Positions 6,163 to 16,200 of a stretch of DNA of 32,579 nt are shown here, piece by piece; position 1 is the stretch's first letter, and every line of letters starts with the position of its first letter. Source of the DNA: Candidatus Kerfeldbacteria bacterium. Lineage in GTDB: Bacteria; Patescibacteriota; Patescibacteriia; UBA9570. The stretch spans positions 1-32,579 of the forward strand of contig JACPGK010000014.1 of NCBI GenBank assembly GCA_016182495.1. The letters run 5' to 3'. The notes under the pieces were generated by a model. It had not been told where the DNA came from. It worked only from the letters and a program-made list of their open reading frames with translations, and did not search any database. A program made the position numbers and the translations under genes.

Positions 6163-8457
6163 ATGAGCAAAATTCAAAGTCGTTTCACTCTATTAGGTAT
6201 TCTTTCGTTCGGGCTGTTACTTGTTTCGCTACCATCTATGGCCCATGCATCTACGAGTATTTCCACGAGCGCGTTACCTGTTATATCAGGAGCTTCTGCT
6301 TCCGTGAATGCAGGGCGTGCCACCGCTATGGCGGATGTTAATGGCGATGGTTATGACGATATGATTATTGGTTCTCCTTTTTTGTCTAGAACTTCAGCTG
6401 GAGGCATCAATATCGTTTTTGGCGGAGTAATGGCTTTATCCACTACTACACTGTCTCCCTCAAATTCTTTAGTATATACAGGCTCAACGGGTGATGAAGC
6501 AGGTATTGCTTTAGCTACAGGAGATTTGAATGCCGATGGGTATGATGACGTGGTCATTGGTGCAAGAAAAGGTTCAACAGCGGTTGGACAAACATACATT
6601 TTGTATGGATCAGCATCTTTAGCAGTGGGCTCGGGCTTATTATCAACTTTACCGTCTTATACTGGGGTAGCACTAGGTGAACAATCGGGCAGTGCAGTGG
6701 CAGTAGGAGATATCAATGCTGATGGGTATGATGATATTGTGATTGGCGCGCCGTTTAATGCCATGGGTGGTTCTGGTACAGGGGCTTTTTATATTGTGTA
6801 TTCCAGTGCAACCCAGCGCACTGGTACTACGAGCTTATCAAGCGCGGTGCGGTTTTACGGTACAACTGACAATGGCGGAAACAACGCCAGCGTGGGTACT
6901 TCTTTAGCTGTTGGAGATGTGAATGGCGACGGAGCGGATGATATTTTAGCTGGCGCGTTCACAGGAAGTCCAAATTCTCTTTCGGCATCGGGATTCGCCT
7001 ATCTTCTAATGGGATCCACTACGAATTTTACAGGCGCTCAATTTAGTTCTTCTTCAATCCGTTTCGATGGTGAGGCCGCGAGTGATGCGCTTGGAACAAA
7101 TGTGGGAGTAGGGGACATAAATAATGATGGTTATGACGATATATTTTTAGGAGCTAGCGGCAATGATGATGGGGCGAGTTCTGCTGGAGCCGTGTATGTA
7201 AAATACGGGTCTTCTACTACGCCAACGAGCGCTCTTGCCAGTACTTTCATCGAACTCAATGGCAGCACGGTCAATGACATCGTGGGCTCCGCTATGGCTG
7301 TGGGAGACGTGAATAACGATGACTACAAGGATCTTTTGATTGGTGGTCCAAACCAAAATGGAACCGGTGTTACCTATATTGTGTACGGCAGTGGCACAGC
7401 CTTGACTTCTTTGGCTCTTGGAACCACTGCAGACGTTATCATGAGTTCAACCACCACAAATGATTCTTTCGGCAAATGGATTGCCACGGGAGATTTGAAT
7501 GGTGATGATATTGATGAGGCAGTGATTGGTGCTCCGCTATATACTTCTGGGCAAGGAGCTGCCTATATACTGTATGCTTCATTTGATGGGGATCATGATG
7601 GAACGCCTGGATCAACCGGCCTTTTAGTTACCGGCACCGACTGTAACGACGCCGATGCCACCGTGACAGCCAATCAAACCTACTATGCCGATAGTGATGC
7701 CGATACTCTGGGTGACCCAGTCGTTACCACTATGGTGTGCAGCAGCACCGCCCCAGCTGGCTACGTCGCCAATGCCACCGATACCAACGATACCATCCCA
7801 AATAATGGAGTAGAAATAGGCAACGATAGCATTGATAACGATGGTGATGGCAGTATTGATGAAGCCAATACCACTACGGAAAATGGAGCTCACCCCTACT
7901 ACAGTACTCTGGATAGTACCGATACCGCAGTTGTTGCTACGGCAATTACTGCTATTACCGCTACCACGGATGGATTAGTGCAAGTAACCTATGCCGATAA
8001 CTCGGTGTACACCTTTAGCGCCTTTACTGGAGGAGATGATGCCCTAGCAGTGGTACAGTACCAAGACACTGGCTATGTGTTGGCGTTGCAGCCAACCGGT
8101 AAAAACGTAGCCTTATTAAATGTCTTCACTGGCGTGGTTGATACAACGGTAACGCTATCCAAAACCAAACGCTATAGTGTCAATTCCCTCAAACTGCTCG
8201 ATGTCCGTAACGATGGTGCCGTGGAAGCCGTTATCACCTCACGCAGTAAAGCCAAGGTGTTACTGTCCATTGTCAAAGTGAATCTGGCTGGCGCCACCCT
8301 AAAAAAATACGATAGTGTTACTGCCACCAATAAAAGTGTCACTCCCTCAAAAACCACTGTCAAGAAGAAAACCCTGCTATTGAAGTCGAAGAAGGGCAAA
8401 GCGTTATTGCGGTATCAAACCAATAAAACATATACATTACATTTGGCCACCGCATGA
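6163..8457 (+). CDS. Secreted FG-GAP beta-propeller protein with MopE-like motif
   Basis: A surface or secreted protein of 764 residues from the ATG at 6163; earlier in-frame ATGs at 6100 and 6151 are disfavoured by the promoter position and by the signal peptide, which begins MSKIQSRFTLLG and ends near MAHAS. Seven FG-GAP repeats with calcium-binding loops (DVNGDGYDD, DLNADGYDD, DINADGYDD, DVNGDGADD, DINNDGYDD, DVNNDDYKD, DLNGDDIDE) would close a seven-bladed integrin-alpha-like propeller. A degenerate MopE-type metal-binding segment follows (DCNDADAT ... YYADSDADTLGDP ... DNDGDGSIDE). The last 180 or so residues form a basic C-terminal domain shared with the beta-helix protein at 11296-13272. 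It probably mediates surface adhesion. Its stop overlaps the next start (ATGA). Confidence 0.85.
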   Translation: MSKIQSRFTLLGILSFGLLLVSLPSMAHASTSISTSALPVISGASASVNAGRATAMADVNGDGYDDMIIGSPFLSRTSAGGINIVFGGVMALSTTTLSPSNSLVYTGSTGDEAGIALATGDLNADGYDDVVIGARKGSTAVGQTYILYGSASLAVGSGLLSTLPSYTGVALGEQSGSAVAVGDINADGYDDIVIGAPFNAMGGSGTGAFYIVYSSATQRTGTTSLSSAVRFYGTTDNGGNNASVGTSLAVGDVNGDGADDILAGAFTGSPNSLSASGFAYLLMGSTTNFTGAQFSSSSIRFDGEAASDALGTNVGVGDINNDGYDDIFLGASGNDDGASSAGAVYVKYGSSTTPTSALASTFIELNGSTVNDIVGSAMAVGDVNNDDYKDLLIGGPNQNGTGVTYIVYGSGTALTSLALGTTADVIMSSTTTNDSFGKWIATGDLNGDDIDEAVIGAPLYTSGQGAAYILYASFDGDHDGTPGSTGLLVTGTDCNDADATVTANQTYYADSDADTLGDPVVTTMVCSSTAPAGYVANATDTNDTIPNNGVEIGNDSIDNDGDGSIDEANTTTENGAHPYYSTLDSTDTAVVATAITAITATTDGLVQVTYADNSVYTFSAFTGGDDALAVVQYQDTGYVLALQPTGKNVALLNVFTGVVDTTVTLSKTKRYSVNSLKLLDVRNDGAVEAVITSRSKAKVLLSIVKVNLAGATLKKYDSVTATNKSVTPSKTTVKKKTLLLKSKKGKALLRYQTNKTYTLHLATA

Positions 8458-10123
8458 TTCGTCGCCTTGTACTGATTACACTATTCACTAGCGCAGCGGT
8501 GGTGTACGCCGCTGGCGGCGATCGTGATCAAGATGGTTATTTGAATAGCGTTGAAGTGGATGATGATGGCGATGCTATTTTCGATTGTAATAACGATGGT
8601 AGAAAAAATGGTCAGGATGACGACGACGGTGATGGCTTACTCGATAGCCAGGATAGCTACTTATTTGATAAAGATAATGACGGCATTAGGAATGATGCCG
8701 AAACCAAGTTAGTATCGAGCCAAAAAGACGACGACGGTGATGGCGTGCGCGATAAATTTGAAAAAATCGCTAATAAATTAAATCATGATAACGATGATTT
8801 AGCTGATAGTGTTGATAGTGATGACGATAATGATGGAATTACTGATGACGCTGAAGTTACAGCCGATAAACGCGATCATGACAACGACGACTATAAGGAT
8901 AAACGGGATAGTGATGATGATAACGATGGCATCCTTGATTTGGTTGAGCAAAACTGTGCTGCTGTTACTACTCCTACAGTGATATCGGCTAATTGGACAG
9001 ATGAATTATATATTGATAATGGCGGCGGATCGGTTGGACATGGTTTAGCCGTGGATAGTAATAATATGTTACACGCCGCCTGGACAGTGGCTACTGGCAG
9101 TAGGCTATATATTAATTACGGTAATTCAACTGATGGGGGAGCTACCTGGACGATAAGCGAAGATATCACCAATAGTAATGGTGCTTCGTTTGGCGGTAAT
9201 ATCGCAGTTGGACCAGATAACACCGTGCATATAGCGTATTTGGTTACCACTGCCACTGGCAATGCGCTGTATTATATTCAGTCAGCTGATCAAGGTAGTA
9301 GCTGGAGTCAGCCGATTAGTTTAACCGATACTGCCTCATTTGATGCGGCTACCCCATCAATTACGGTTGATGATAGTGGCCATATTCATATTGCTTGGCA
9401 TAACGGTGATACTGATTCCGCCACAGTGTATACCAAAGTGTTCTATACTCAATCAATCAAGGAGCTAGTTTTTCTACACCGCTCCAACTCAATACCAACA
9501 ATACCGGACACTCGGCTTGGCCACGCTTTACTGTGTTGGGTGATGGTAACGTAGTCGCCATCACCTGGCGGGATAATCGAGATGGTAACGATTGGGATGT
9601 GTACGTAGCCGTTTCAACTGATGGCGGCAGTATCTTTAGCGAACGAGCCGGTATGGCTACCAGTCAAGTGGAGTGGGATCCCGACGTGGTGGTGGATCGG
9701 TTTAGCACCATTCATTTAGGGGTGATGGTGTATGATAGTGATGGTATTGGTATTTACTATACGCGCTCCAGTGACGCCGGTGTTACTTGGACAACACCAG
9801 TAAAATTAACTGAATATTTTAGCCGCTTTCCATTTTGGGTAGTTGATCCACGCCTTGATGTGATATGGTTATTTTGGAAGGATGAACGTGATCGCACTAG
9901 TGATACCGATGTGCAAGCGGATATTGCGGCCAAATACAGCACTGATTACGGTGATAGTTGGAGTGCGTTAGAACGGGTTACTGATGAAGGTGCTCTTGAA
10001 GTGCGTTTTCCATCACCAGCCCTTGGCCCCAATGGCACTGTGTATCTCACCTGGAGCGATGAGCGCAGTGGCAGTGACGAAAATGAGCAGGTATTTTTTT
10101 CTAGCCGAACCGTGTTATACTAA
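8454..10123 (+). pseudogene. Secreted TSP3-repeat / Asp-box (BNR) protein, frameshifted
   Basis: The gene has a signal peptide (residues 1-20), then about 150 residues of thrombospondin type 3-like calcium repeats (DDDGDGLLDSQD, DDDNDGITDDAE, DDDNDGILDL) and a sialidase-like propeller with Asp-boxes (STDGGATW, SADQGSSW, STDGGSIF, SSDAGVTW, STDYGDSW). The frame breaks near 9450-9470 in TCAATCAATCAAGG: frame one runs to a stop at 9554, while the homologous sequence (QGASFSTPLQLN, then NNTGHSAWPRF) continues in the next frame to 10123. One base lost, or two gained, in the repeated TCAA would explain it. A sequencing error is possible. No sialidase catalytic residues are evident, so it is a binding or adhesion protein at most. 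It is translationally coupled to the FG-GAP gene through ATGA. Confidence 0.8.
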
Positions 10124-10149
10124 ATGTATTAATACCTAATTTTAGTACT

Positions 10150-10512
10150 ATGCTTCAACGTCTACTTACTACTAGCCTGCTGGTCGCAGTATTCATTAGC
10201 ACTACACCAGCTGCCTTAGCCAGCACCAAAGCTACCATAACGCTTAAAGCTAATCCTGATACCGTAGCTGTTGATGAAGAATTTAATTTAGCGGTTACAT
10301 TAACCAATGCCAAAACTGGTCAGCGATTAGATCATAAAACAGTGAGCATACTGTATCGAACACCCGGTAAGTCGAATTGGTTCGTGTTAACCAAGGTAGT
10401 ATCCAATAAAAACGGTCGTATTAAATTAGCGCTAAGCTTAAAAAATGACGTTGAATTTAAAGCCAAGTGGAAAAAGCATAAATCGAATGTTGTCACTGTA
10501 ATGGTTGAATAG
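10150..10512 (+). CDS. Small secreted Ig-like protein
   Basis: A 120-residue protein with a clear signal peptide (about 1-24, ending ALAS) and one predicted beta-sandwich domain. The motif KATITLKANPDTVAVDEEFN followed by VTLTNAKTGQ resembles bacterial Ig-like or carbohydrate-processing accessory folds. It is rich in Lys at the C-terminus. It lies 26 nt after the TSP3/Asp-box gene on the same strand. A TATACT at 10116-10121 could be its own -10 box. The function is unknown; the surface location is inferred from the signal peptide. Its 3' end overlaps that of the convergent methyltransferase by 20 nt. Confidence 0.6.
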   Translation: MLQRLLTTSLLVAVFISTTPAALASTKATITLKANPDTVAVDEEFNLAVTLTNAKTGQRLDHKTVSILYRTPGKSNWFVLTKVVSNKNGRIKLALSLKNDVEFKAKWKKHKSNVVTVMVE

Positions 10513-11278
10513 GGGGTCGTTTTACTGCTTTAAGCGCTAAAAATAAAGGAAATTCTTGGCGGGCTCGATTTTCGGCTTTGGCCCGTGGCCCTGGTTGACT
10601 GTGTTTTGGTGAGGTCCATTCTTCGATAGTTTGAATCATAAAGCCAGCTTCATGCAACGCCGCGCTGTAACTATGTAATGGTCGGTGATATGAATAGGTG
10701 GTCAGATAAGGAGATTTACCCGGATGCGCGCTAATGGCTACTTGATACGATGATATATATTGATCAATCCGACGGTATTGCAGTTGGCGTTGTTGATCCC
10801 ACCCCCAGCCACTTTGCCGTGGTAATCGAAAACAAGGATGGTTTAACACGATCACAAAATAACTGCCGGGTAGTAACACTCGGCTGGCTTCGGCTAGTAC
10901 CGGTGCAAACGGATTAAGATTTTGCAGTGCCAAAATGCAACTGGCACCAGTAAACTGTTGACCAGCACATAATTGGCTGAAGTGTTGTGCATCACCCACT
11001 ACAAATTTTGCACCAGTAATTTTTTTAGCCCGGGCCGCTTGAATTAATTTTGGCGCAGCATCCAAACCCATCAGGTTTTTTACATGGTAGTGCTGGTGTA
11101 AATATGCCAGGAACGATCCTTCACCGCAGGCAATATCAAGGTAATGCCCGCCAGCGTTGGGCTGAAGCAGTTCAGCCGTGCGTGGAAAAATAACAGTACG
11201 CTGATAAGTATTCGTTTGGTCTAAATAATCACGATACCAATCAGCCACCCGATTCCAGCTTGTATTTCGATGGCGCAT
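10493..11278 (-). CDS. Class I SAM-dependent methyltransferase
   Basis: A 261-residue soluble enzyme. Motif I is LDIACGEGSF (residues 47-56), followed by the acidic motif II end GLDAAP, motif III region FVVGDAQHF, and a post-motif LAEASRVLLPGSYFVIVLNHP. This is the UbiE/COQ5-like Methyltransf_11 pattern. The substrate cannot be read from sequence; the N-terminal WNRVADWYRDYLD is typical of small-molecule methylases. The start at 11278 is 17 bp from the divergent beta-helix gene, and a TACTAT box (11291-11286) would give a near-leaderless transcript. The last 20 nt overlap the convergent small secreted gene. Confidence 0.88.
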   Translation of the reverse strand: MRHRNTSWNRVADWYRDYLDQTNTYQRTVIFPRTAELLQPNAGGHYLDIACGEGSFLAYLHQHYHVKNLMGLDAAPKLIQAARAKKITGAKFVVGDAQHFSQLCAGQQFTGASCILALQNLNPFAPVLAEASRVLLPGSYFVIVLNHPCFRLPRQSGWGWDQQRQLQYRRIDQYISSYQVAISAHPGKSPYLTTYSYHRPLHSYSAALHEAGFMIQTIEEWTSPKHSQPGPRAKAENRARQEFPLFLALKAVKRPPIQPLQ

Positions 11279-11281
11279 GAG

Positions 11282-11291
11282 TATAATAGTA
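11282..11291. promoter_or_regulatory. Overlapping divergent -10 boxes, leaderless starts
   Basis: Only 17 bp separate two divergent ATGs. A perfect TATAAT at 11282-11287 ends 8 nt before the + strand ATG at 11296. Overlapping it, TACTAT on the - strand (11291-11286) ends 7 nt before the methyltransferase ATG at 11278. Both transcripts would start at or next to the initiation codon, and the two promoters should compete. Confidence 0.55.
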
Positions 11292-11295
11292 ACAC

Positions 11296-13272
11296 ATGCC
11301 TATCAAATTACTAAGCATTACCAGTTGTATTATAGTTGGTGTGTTGTTTAGCCAAACCGCCAGTGCTAAAATTTTTATTGTTGATGTAACCGATGATCCT
11401 ACTATTGATGGTAGCTGCAATGCCGAAGAAGATGGTGGTGGCATTTGTTCGTTGCGAGAAGCTATTAATAAAAGTAATAGTACTGGTACGGATGATACTA
11501 TTAATCTGGTGGCTGGCACCTATACTTTAAGTTTAACCGCTGGAGCTGATTCTGGCGATTTAGAAGTCGATAAATCTGGTACCACTGTTACTATTACCGG
11601 AGCCGGAGCCAGTACTACTATTATTGACGCTAATGGTTCAGTGACCAGTGATCGAGCTTTTCGAGTACAAGCCGGTACAGTCGAGCTCACTGGGTTAACC
11701 TTCAGTAATGGCCTGCGCTCTTCTAATACCGGTGCTGGCCTGCGCGTTGATAGTGGTGCTACTCTAACAGCTACTGAAATTATTGTTGAAAATAATTCGG
11801 CTGTTACTGGTGGAGGCATTACCAATCAAGGCACGATCAGCCTAATTGATAGCATTATCCGTGATAATACTGCCAGCGTAGGCCAGGGCGGCGGTATTTA
11901 TAATCTCACCGGTGCCGGTATCACTATCACTGGTACAACCATTAGCAATAATATTGCAGCTGGAGCAGGCGGTGGCATTTTTTCCCAGGCTACTCTGACC
12001 GTAACAAACACTACTATTAGCGGTAACACCAGTACCACGGGTGGAGGGATCCATTTAACAGATAGTTCTACCAGCACGCTGATCCATAATACTATTTATA
12101 ATAATACAGCCGCGGCTGGTGGCGGCGGAATATTTTGGTCAACTGCTGTTACAGCTACTATGCGCGGCAATATTTTTTCCGGTAATATTGATACCAGCAA
12201 TGTGGCACCAGAATGCACTGGTCAAACCGATCTTACTTCTGGCGGCTATAATTTAGTAACCACCACTACTGGCTGTACCGATAAGTTCACTTTACAAACT
12301 ACCGATTTAGTCAATGTGGCTGGTGATTTTTCTAGTAGTGGCTTAACCGATAATGGTGGTTTTTCACCCACGGTGGCGTTAGCTGCTACTAGCCCCGCCA
12401 TTAATGTAGTACCGAGTGTGGCCTGTGTGGATGCTGACGGTATCGACCTAACAACCGATCAACGCAGCTTGGCTCGTAGTGGCTACTGTGATATTGGAGC
12501 GTACGAGTATCAAGATAGTACAGCACCAACACTCACTTTGCTCGGTGATGAAACTATTACATTGATAGTAGGGGATAGCTATACCGAGGCAGGAGCAACC
12601 GCGGTGGATGATATTGATGGTGATGTCACAGCCAACATTGTCATTGATAGTAGTGCAGTCAATACTGCTGTACCAGGCACATATTTAGTGACCTATACAG
12701 CGACTGATTTATCGAATAATTCCAGTACTGCTGAACGAACCATTGAAGTATTGAAGATTGGTGGCAAACTTATCAAAGTGAAAAAGCGCGATAATGGCAC
12801 AATCAAACTAACGTATGCCAACGGCACTACCGAAACAATCAACCCATTTAGTGGAAAAAAGAAATTTACCTACGTCATCAGCACCAATCAACATCGTTTA
12901 CTGGTAACTAATGGCCAAGTGTTAAAAGTATATGAAGATGGCGATATGGTTGATCATAGCACTATTGGCAGCACAAGCGGTACCAAGCGAGTATTGAAAT
13001 TGAAAGATTTTTATAACGATAATACTGATGATATCATACTGGCAGTAAGCCATAACAATCAGGTTACAATAACCACCGTACAGCTAACAAAAAATAATAA
13101 ACTAAAACATAAACATAGAACTAGTCTATCCACCAATAGTATCGTAACAGAACTGCATATCAGCATTCAACCAAAGCAGAAACAATTTTCTGTCAGCAGC
13201 ACCGTAGATATTGCCACAATGCAAGTTAAAAAATCAGGTAGCATCGCATTGTTGTACTATTTGGTAAAATAG
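11296..13272 (+). CDS. Secreted beta-helix protein with CSLREA motif and DUF5011-like domain
   Basis: A 658-residue secreted protein with a signal peptide at about 1-24 (ending SASA region SQTASA). Residues 51-56 are CSLREA, the hallmark of a family of surface proteins that begin a right-handed parallel beta-helix. Repeats such as GGGITNQGTISLIDSIIRDN and GGGIYNLTG run to about residue 400. An Ig-like HYR/DUF5011 module follows (VGDSYTEAGATAVDDIDGDV, ending STAERTIEVL, about 412-485). The last 165 residues form a basic domain (TYANGTTETINPFSG, LKLKDFYND) that aligns with the C-terminus of the FG-GAP protein. The likely role is adhesion or glycan interaction at the cell surface. It is expressed from its own near-leaderless promoter. 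Confidence 0.85.
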   Translation: MPIKLLSITSCIIVGVLFSQTASAKIFIVDVTDDPTIDGSCNAEEDGGGICSLREAINKSNSTGTDDTINLVAGTYTLSLTAGADSGDLEVDKSGTTVTITGAGASTTIIDANGSVTSDRAFRVQAGTVELTGLTFSNGLRSSNTGAGLRVDSGATLTATEIIVENNSAVTGGGITNQGTISLIDSIIRDNTASVGQGGGIYNLTGAGITITGTTISNNIAAGAGGGIFSQATLTVTNTTISGNTSTTGGGIHLTDSSTSTLIHNTIYNNTAAAGGGGIFWSTAVTATMRGNIFSGNIDTSNVAPECTGQTDLTSGGYNLVTTTTGCTDKFTLQTTDLVNVAGDFSSSGLTDNGGFSPTVALAATSPAINVVPSVACVDADGIDLTTDQRSLARSGYCDIGAYEYQDSTAPTLTLLGDETITLIVGDSYTEAGATAVDDIDGDVTANIVIDSSAVNTAVPGTYLVTYTATDLSNNSSTAERTIEVLKIGGKLIKVKKRDNGTIKLTYANGTTETINPFSGKKKFTYVISTNQHRLLVTNGQVLKVYEDGDMVDHSTIGSTSGTKRVLKLKDFYNDNTDDIILAVSHNNQVTITTVQLTKNNKLKHKHRTSLSTNSIVTELHISIQPKQKQFSVSSTVDIATMQVKKSGSIALLYYLVK

Positions 13273-13288
13273 GCTAGAGTACTGCCGG

Positions 13289-16200
13289 ATGCAATCGCCA
13301 CAACCTACTATTCACCAGCGCCTAAGCAGTTATTTTTTGGCCAATCATCGCCTGACAATTTTATTGTTGATTTTTTTTATTGCCTTAGGCCTTGGTACAA
13401 CCATCCTGTTACGCACCACTGGTTTTCCCGAACCAGAAATAAAAGTTATTTTTGTACGCACGCTGTATCCTGGCGCTACTGCCGAAAGTGTGGCGGCTGA
13501 TATTACTACCCCACTGGAAGGCGCTATTAAAGATATTCCAGAAATTGATACGTATAGTTCATGGAGTAATCCATCACTGTCGGTGTTATCCTTGCGCTTA
13601 CACGAATCGGCTAGTACCGAAACAGTACGATCAAAAGTAGCCTCGGCACTTGATAGTATTACCTTGCCTGATACTGCTGAACAACCACAAATGACCATAC
13701 CCGAAATTTCTGGTCCCGACATGATTTTAGCAGTAGCTAGCACTGATCATCAAGCTATCTACCAACAGTACAAACAATTGCAGGCCGATTTGAATGAATT
13801 ATCAGCCACCGCCTCGATTACCCCAATGGTAGATATCGAGCAACGCCTAGTAGTACGAATCGATCAAACAAAGCTGATGGCCAGTGGCTTAACAATCAGT
13901 GAGATTACTCGACAATTACAATCACTGGGTGAGCAATTACCGGTAGTATCTGATGTTGAGTTAGATGGCCAACAGTATGCTATCAGTATGTCATTTCCAG
14001 ATGTGACCATTGATACCGTTCGCCAACTGCCACTGCAACCCGACCTAGTGTTACAGCAGGTCGCTACCGTTAGCCTGGAATATAGTTTTACTGATGATGA
14101 TAGTTTAATTGCTTTAAAACAACGCGGCCAAGCCCTGGTGTTACCAGCAGTGATACTGCATATTCGTACCATCGCCGAAGCATCATTATCGGATTATCAA
14201 CAAGCTGTTAATGATATTTTGGCCAAGTATACTGCTGCGGTGATTGTTGAACCAACCGCCGAAGCCGGTGAGGGCAACTTATTTATTGTTAAGGAATTCA
14301 GTAGCAATACCCAAAATGCCCAGCAAGTGGATGAAGTGATTGGTGGTTTAATTGGAACACCACTCGATATTGCCGGACCAGCCAAACACCTTGGGTGGAT
14401 ACTAGGCGGTATTCAATTAGTATTTTTAGTGATGTTAGCTTTTGTATCATGGCGAGCCGCTATTATTGCGGCTTTAGCCATACCTTTGAGCCTGGTATTT
14501 TCTAACATTTATTTGTATATCATCGGGGAAGATCTTAATACTCTGGCATTATTTTCGTTGGTGTTAGTGATTGGTTTAGTAGTTGATCCAGCGTTAGTGC
14601 TGTTGGAAAGTATTCAACGGAAAATCGATATTGGTTTACGCGGCATCAGTGCTGCTCAAGCAGCGGTGAAAGATGTTGGCGTTGGATTGTTTTTGGCCGC
14701 CCTTACTAATGTAATTGTGTTTGCTCCGTTTGCGGTAGTGTCGGGATTATTGGGCGCTGTTTTTGTTTATATTCCTATCACGATTATTCCAGCCATTGTT
14801 GGTTCGTACATTGTGCCGCTGATTTTTTTAGCCTGGTTTGGCAGCATTGTATTACGACCAAAAAAACATGCCACCCAAAACGAAACGGAAAATTTATGGG
14901 GCCTGGCTCGTGGTTTAATTCGTTTGAATACCAAAATTTTAGCCAGTTCAGCTTGGCAGCGCTTGGCTATTATTACAGTAGCATTAGTGGTGCCGTTATT
15001 GGTAGCTGGTGTGTTATTTAATAGTGGGGCTATGAAGGTAGTGCAGTTTTCTGTTACTAACGATGTTTCAACCTTACTGTTAATACAAGAATGGAAACCC
15101 GCCACCACTGCCACCCAGCGCCAGCAGCTGCGCGCCGAAGTATTACGCCGAACGGCGGCAGAACCAGAAGTTAAACATATCTATCCAGTAGAAAGTGTTG
15201 ATTCGTATTTTGTGAATTTAACTGATGAGCATGATCGCGTTCAATTAGGATCAGATATTGCCTGGGCGATTGATCAACGTTTAGCCGAGTTGCGGACAGA
15301 TTTTTTTGATCTGGTCATCAAACCAAGTACCTATGGCTCGCCAGAACCAAATTATCAAGTCAGCGTAGCGGTGCAAGCAACTGATCCGACCGCATTAAAA
15401 ACGGCGGCTCAAGCCATTGGCCTAGCTACTCAACGGGTCTGTTTGATTGATGGTACAGTGACTATTGTTGATGACTGTACCGGCAGGCGGTTAGTGACTA
15501 AAGTGGATGACGGCTATACAGAAAAATCACAACCGGTTATTGATGTTGAATTACAACGCCATGCTTTACTAACGAATCGGGCCATTTTTCCCGAAGGCCC
15601 CATTAGTTATTTTGTGCACAGTGCACTGCAACAACAGTTTGTGATTAATGATCAAAGTATTAGTAACGCTCTAGTGGATGGTGAACCAGTCGAGATTTAT
15701 CTTGATAAACAGGCCGATGACCCAACCACCGTGATTGATGTAGAACAGCTGTCAGTACCAACGCTCACCGGTACTACGGTACAGTTACAGCAGTTGGCTG
15801 ATATTCAAACGAACATTGGATCAACGGTAATTCGGCGAGTGAATGGCCAAACCTTGGCTGTGGTGCAAGCTCGATTAGCGTCTGGCTATACCGACCAGCA
15901 ACACGCTGTCGCCGTTACTAATGCTTTGGTAGAATATTTTCCAGAAAATGTTCAAGCGTTCAGCGAGGGATCTACCGCTGAAAATAATCGATCGTTTCAA
16001 GAATTATTTTTGGCATTAATTTTAGCTGTGGTATTATCATACATTGTGCTGGCAGTATTTTTTAACTCATTTACACAGCCGTTAGTGATTATTTTTGCGG
16101 TGCCATTAAGCTTTGTAGGAGTGTTTCCAGCCTTGTCGTTATGGAACAGGGGTCAATTTGGATTTTTAGAAATCATCGGGTTAATTATTTTGGTTGGAAT

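Noticed and set aside
8454-10123. Active sialidase
   Set aside because: Asp-boxes alone do not make a sialidase; the catalytic Arg triad and Tyr/Glu pair were not found.
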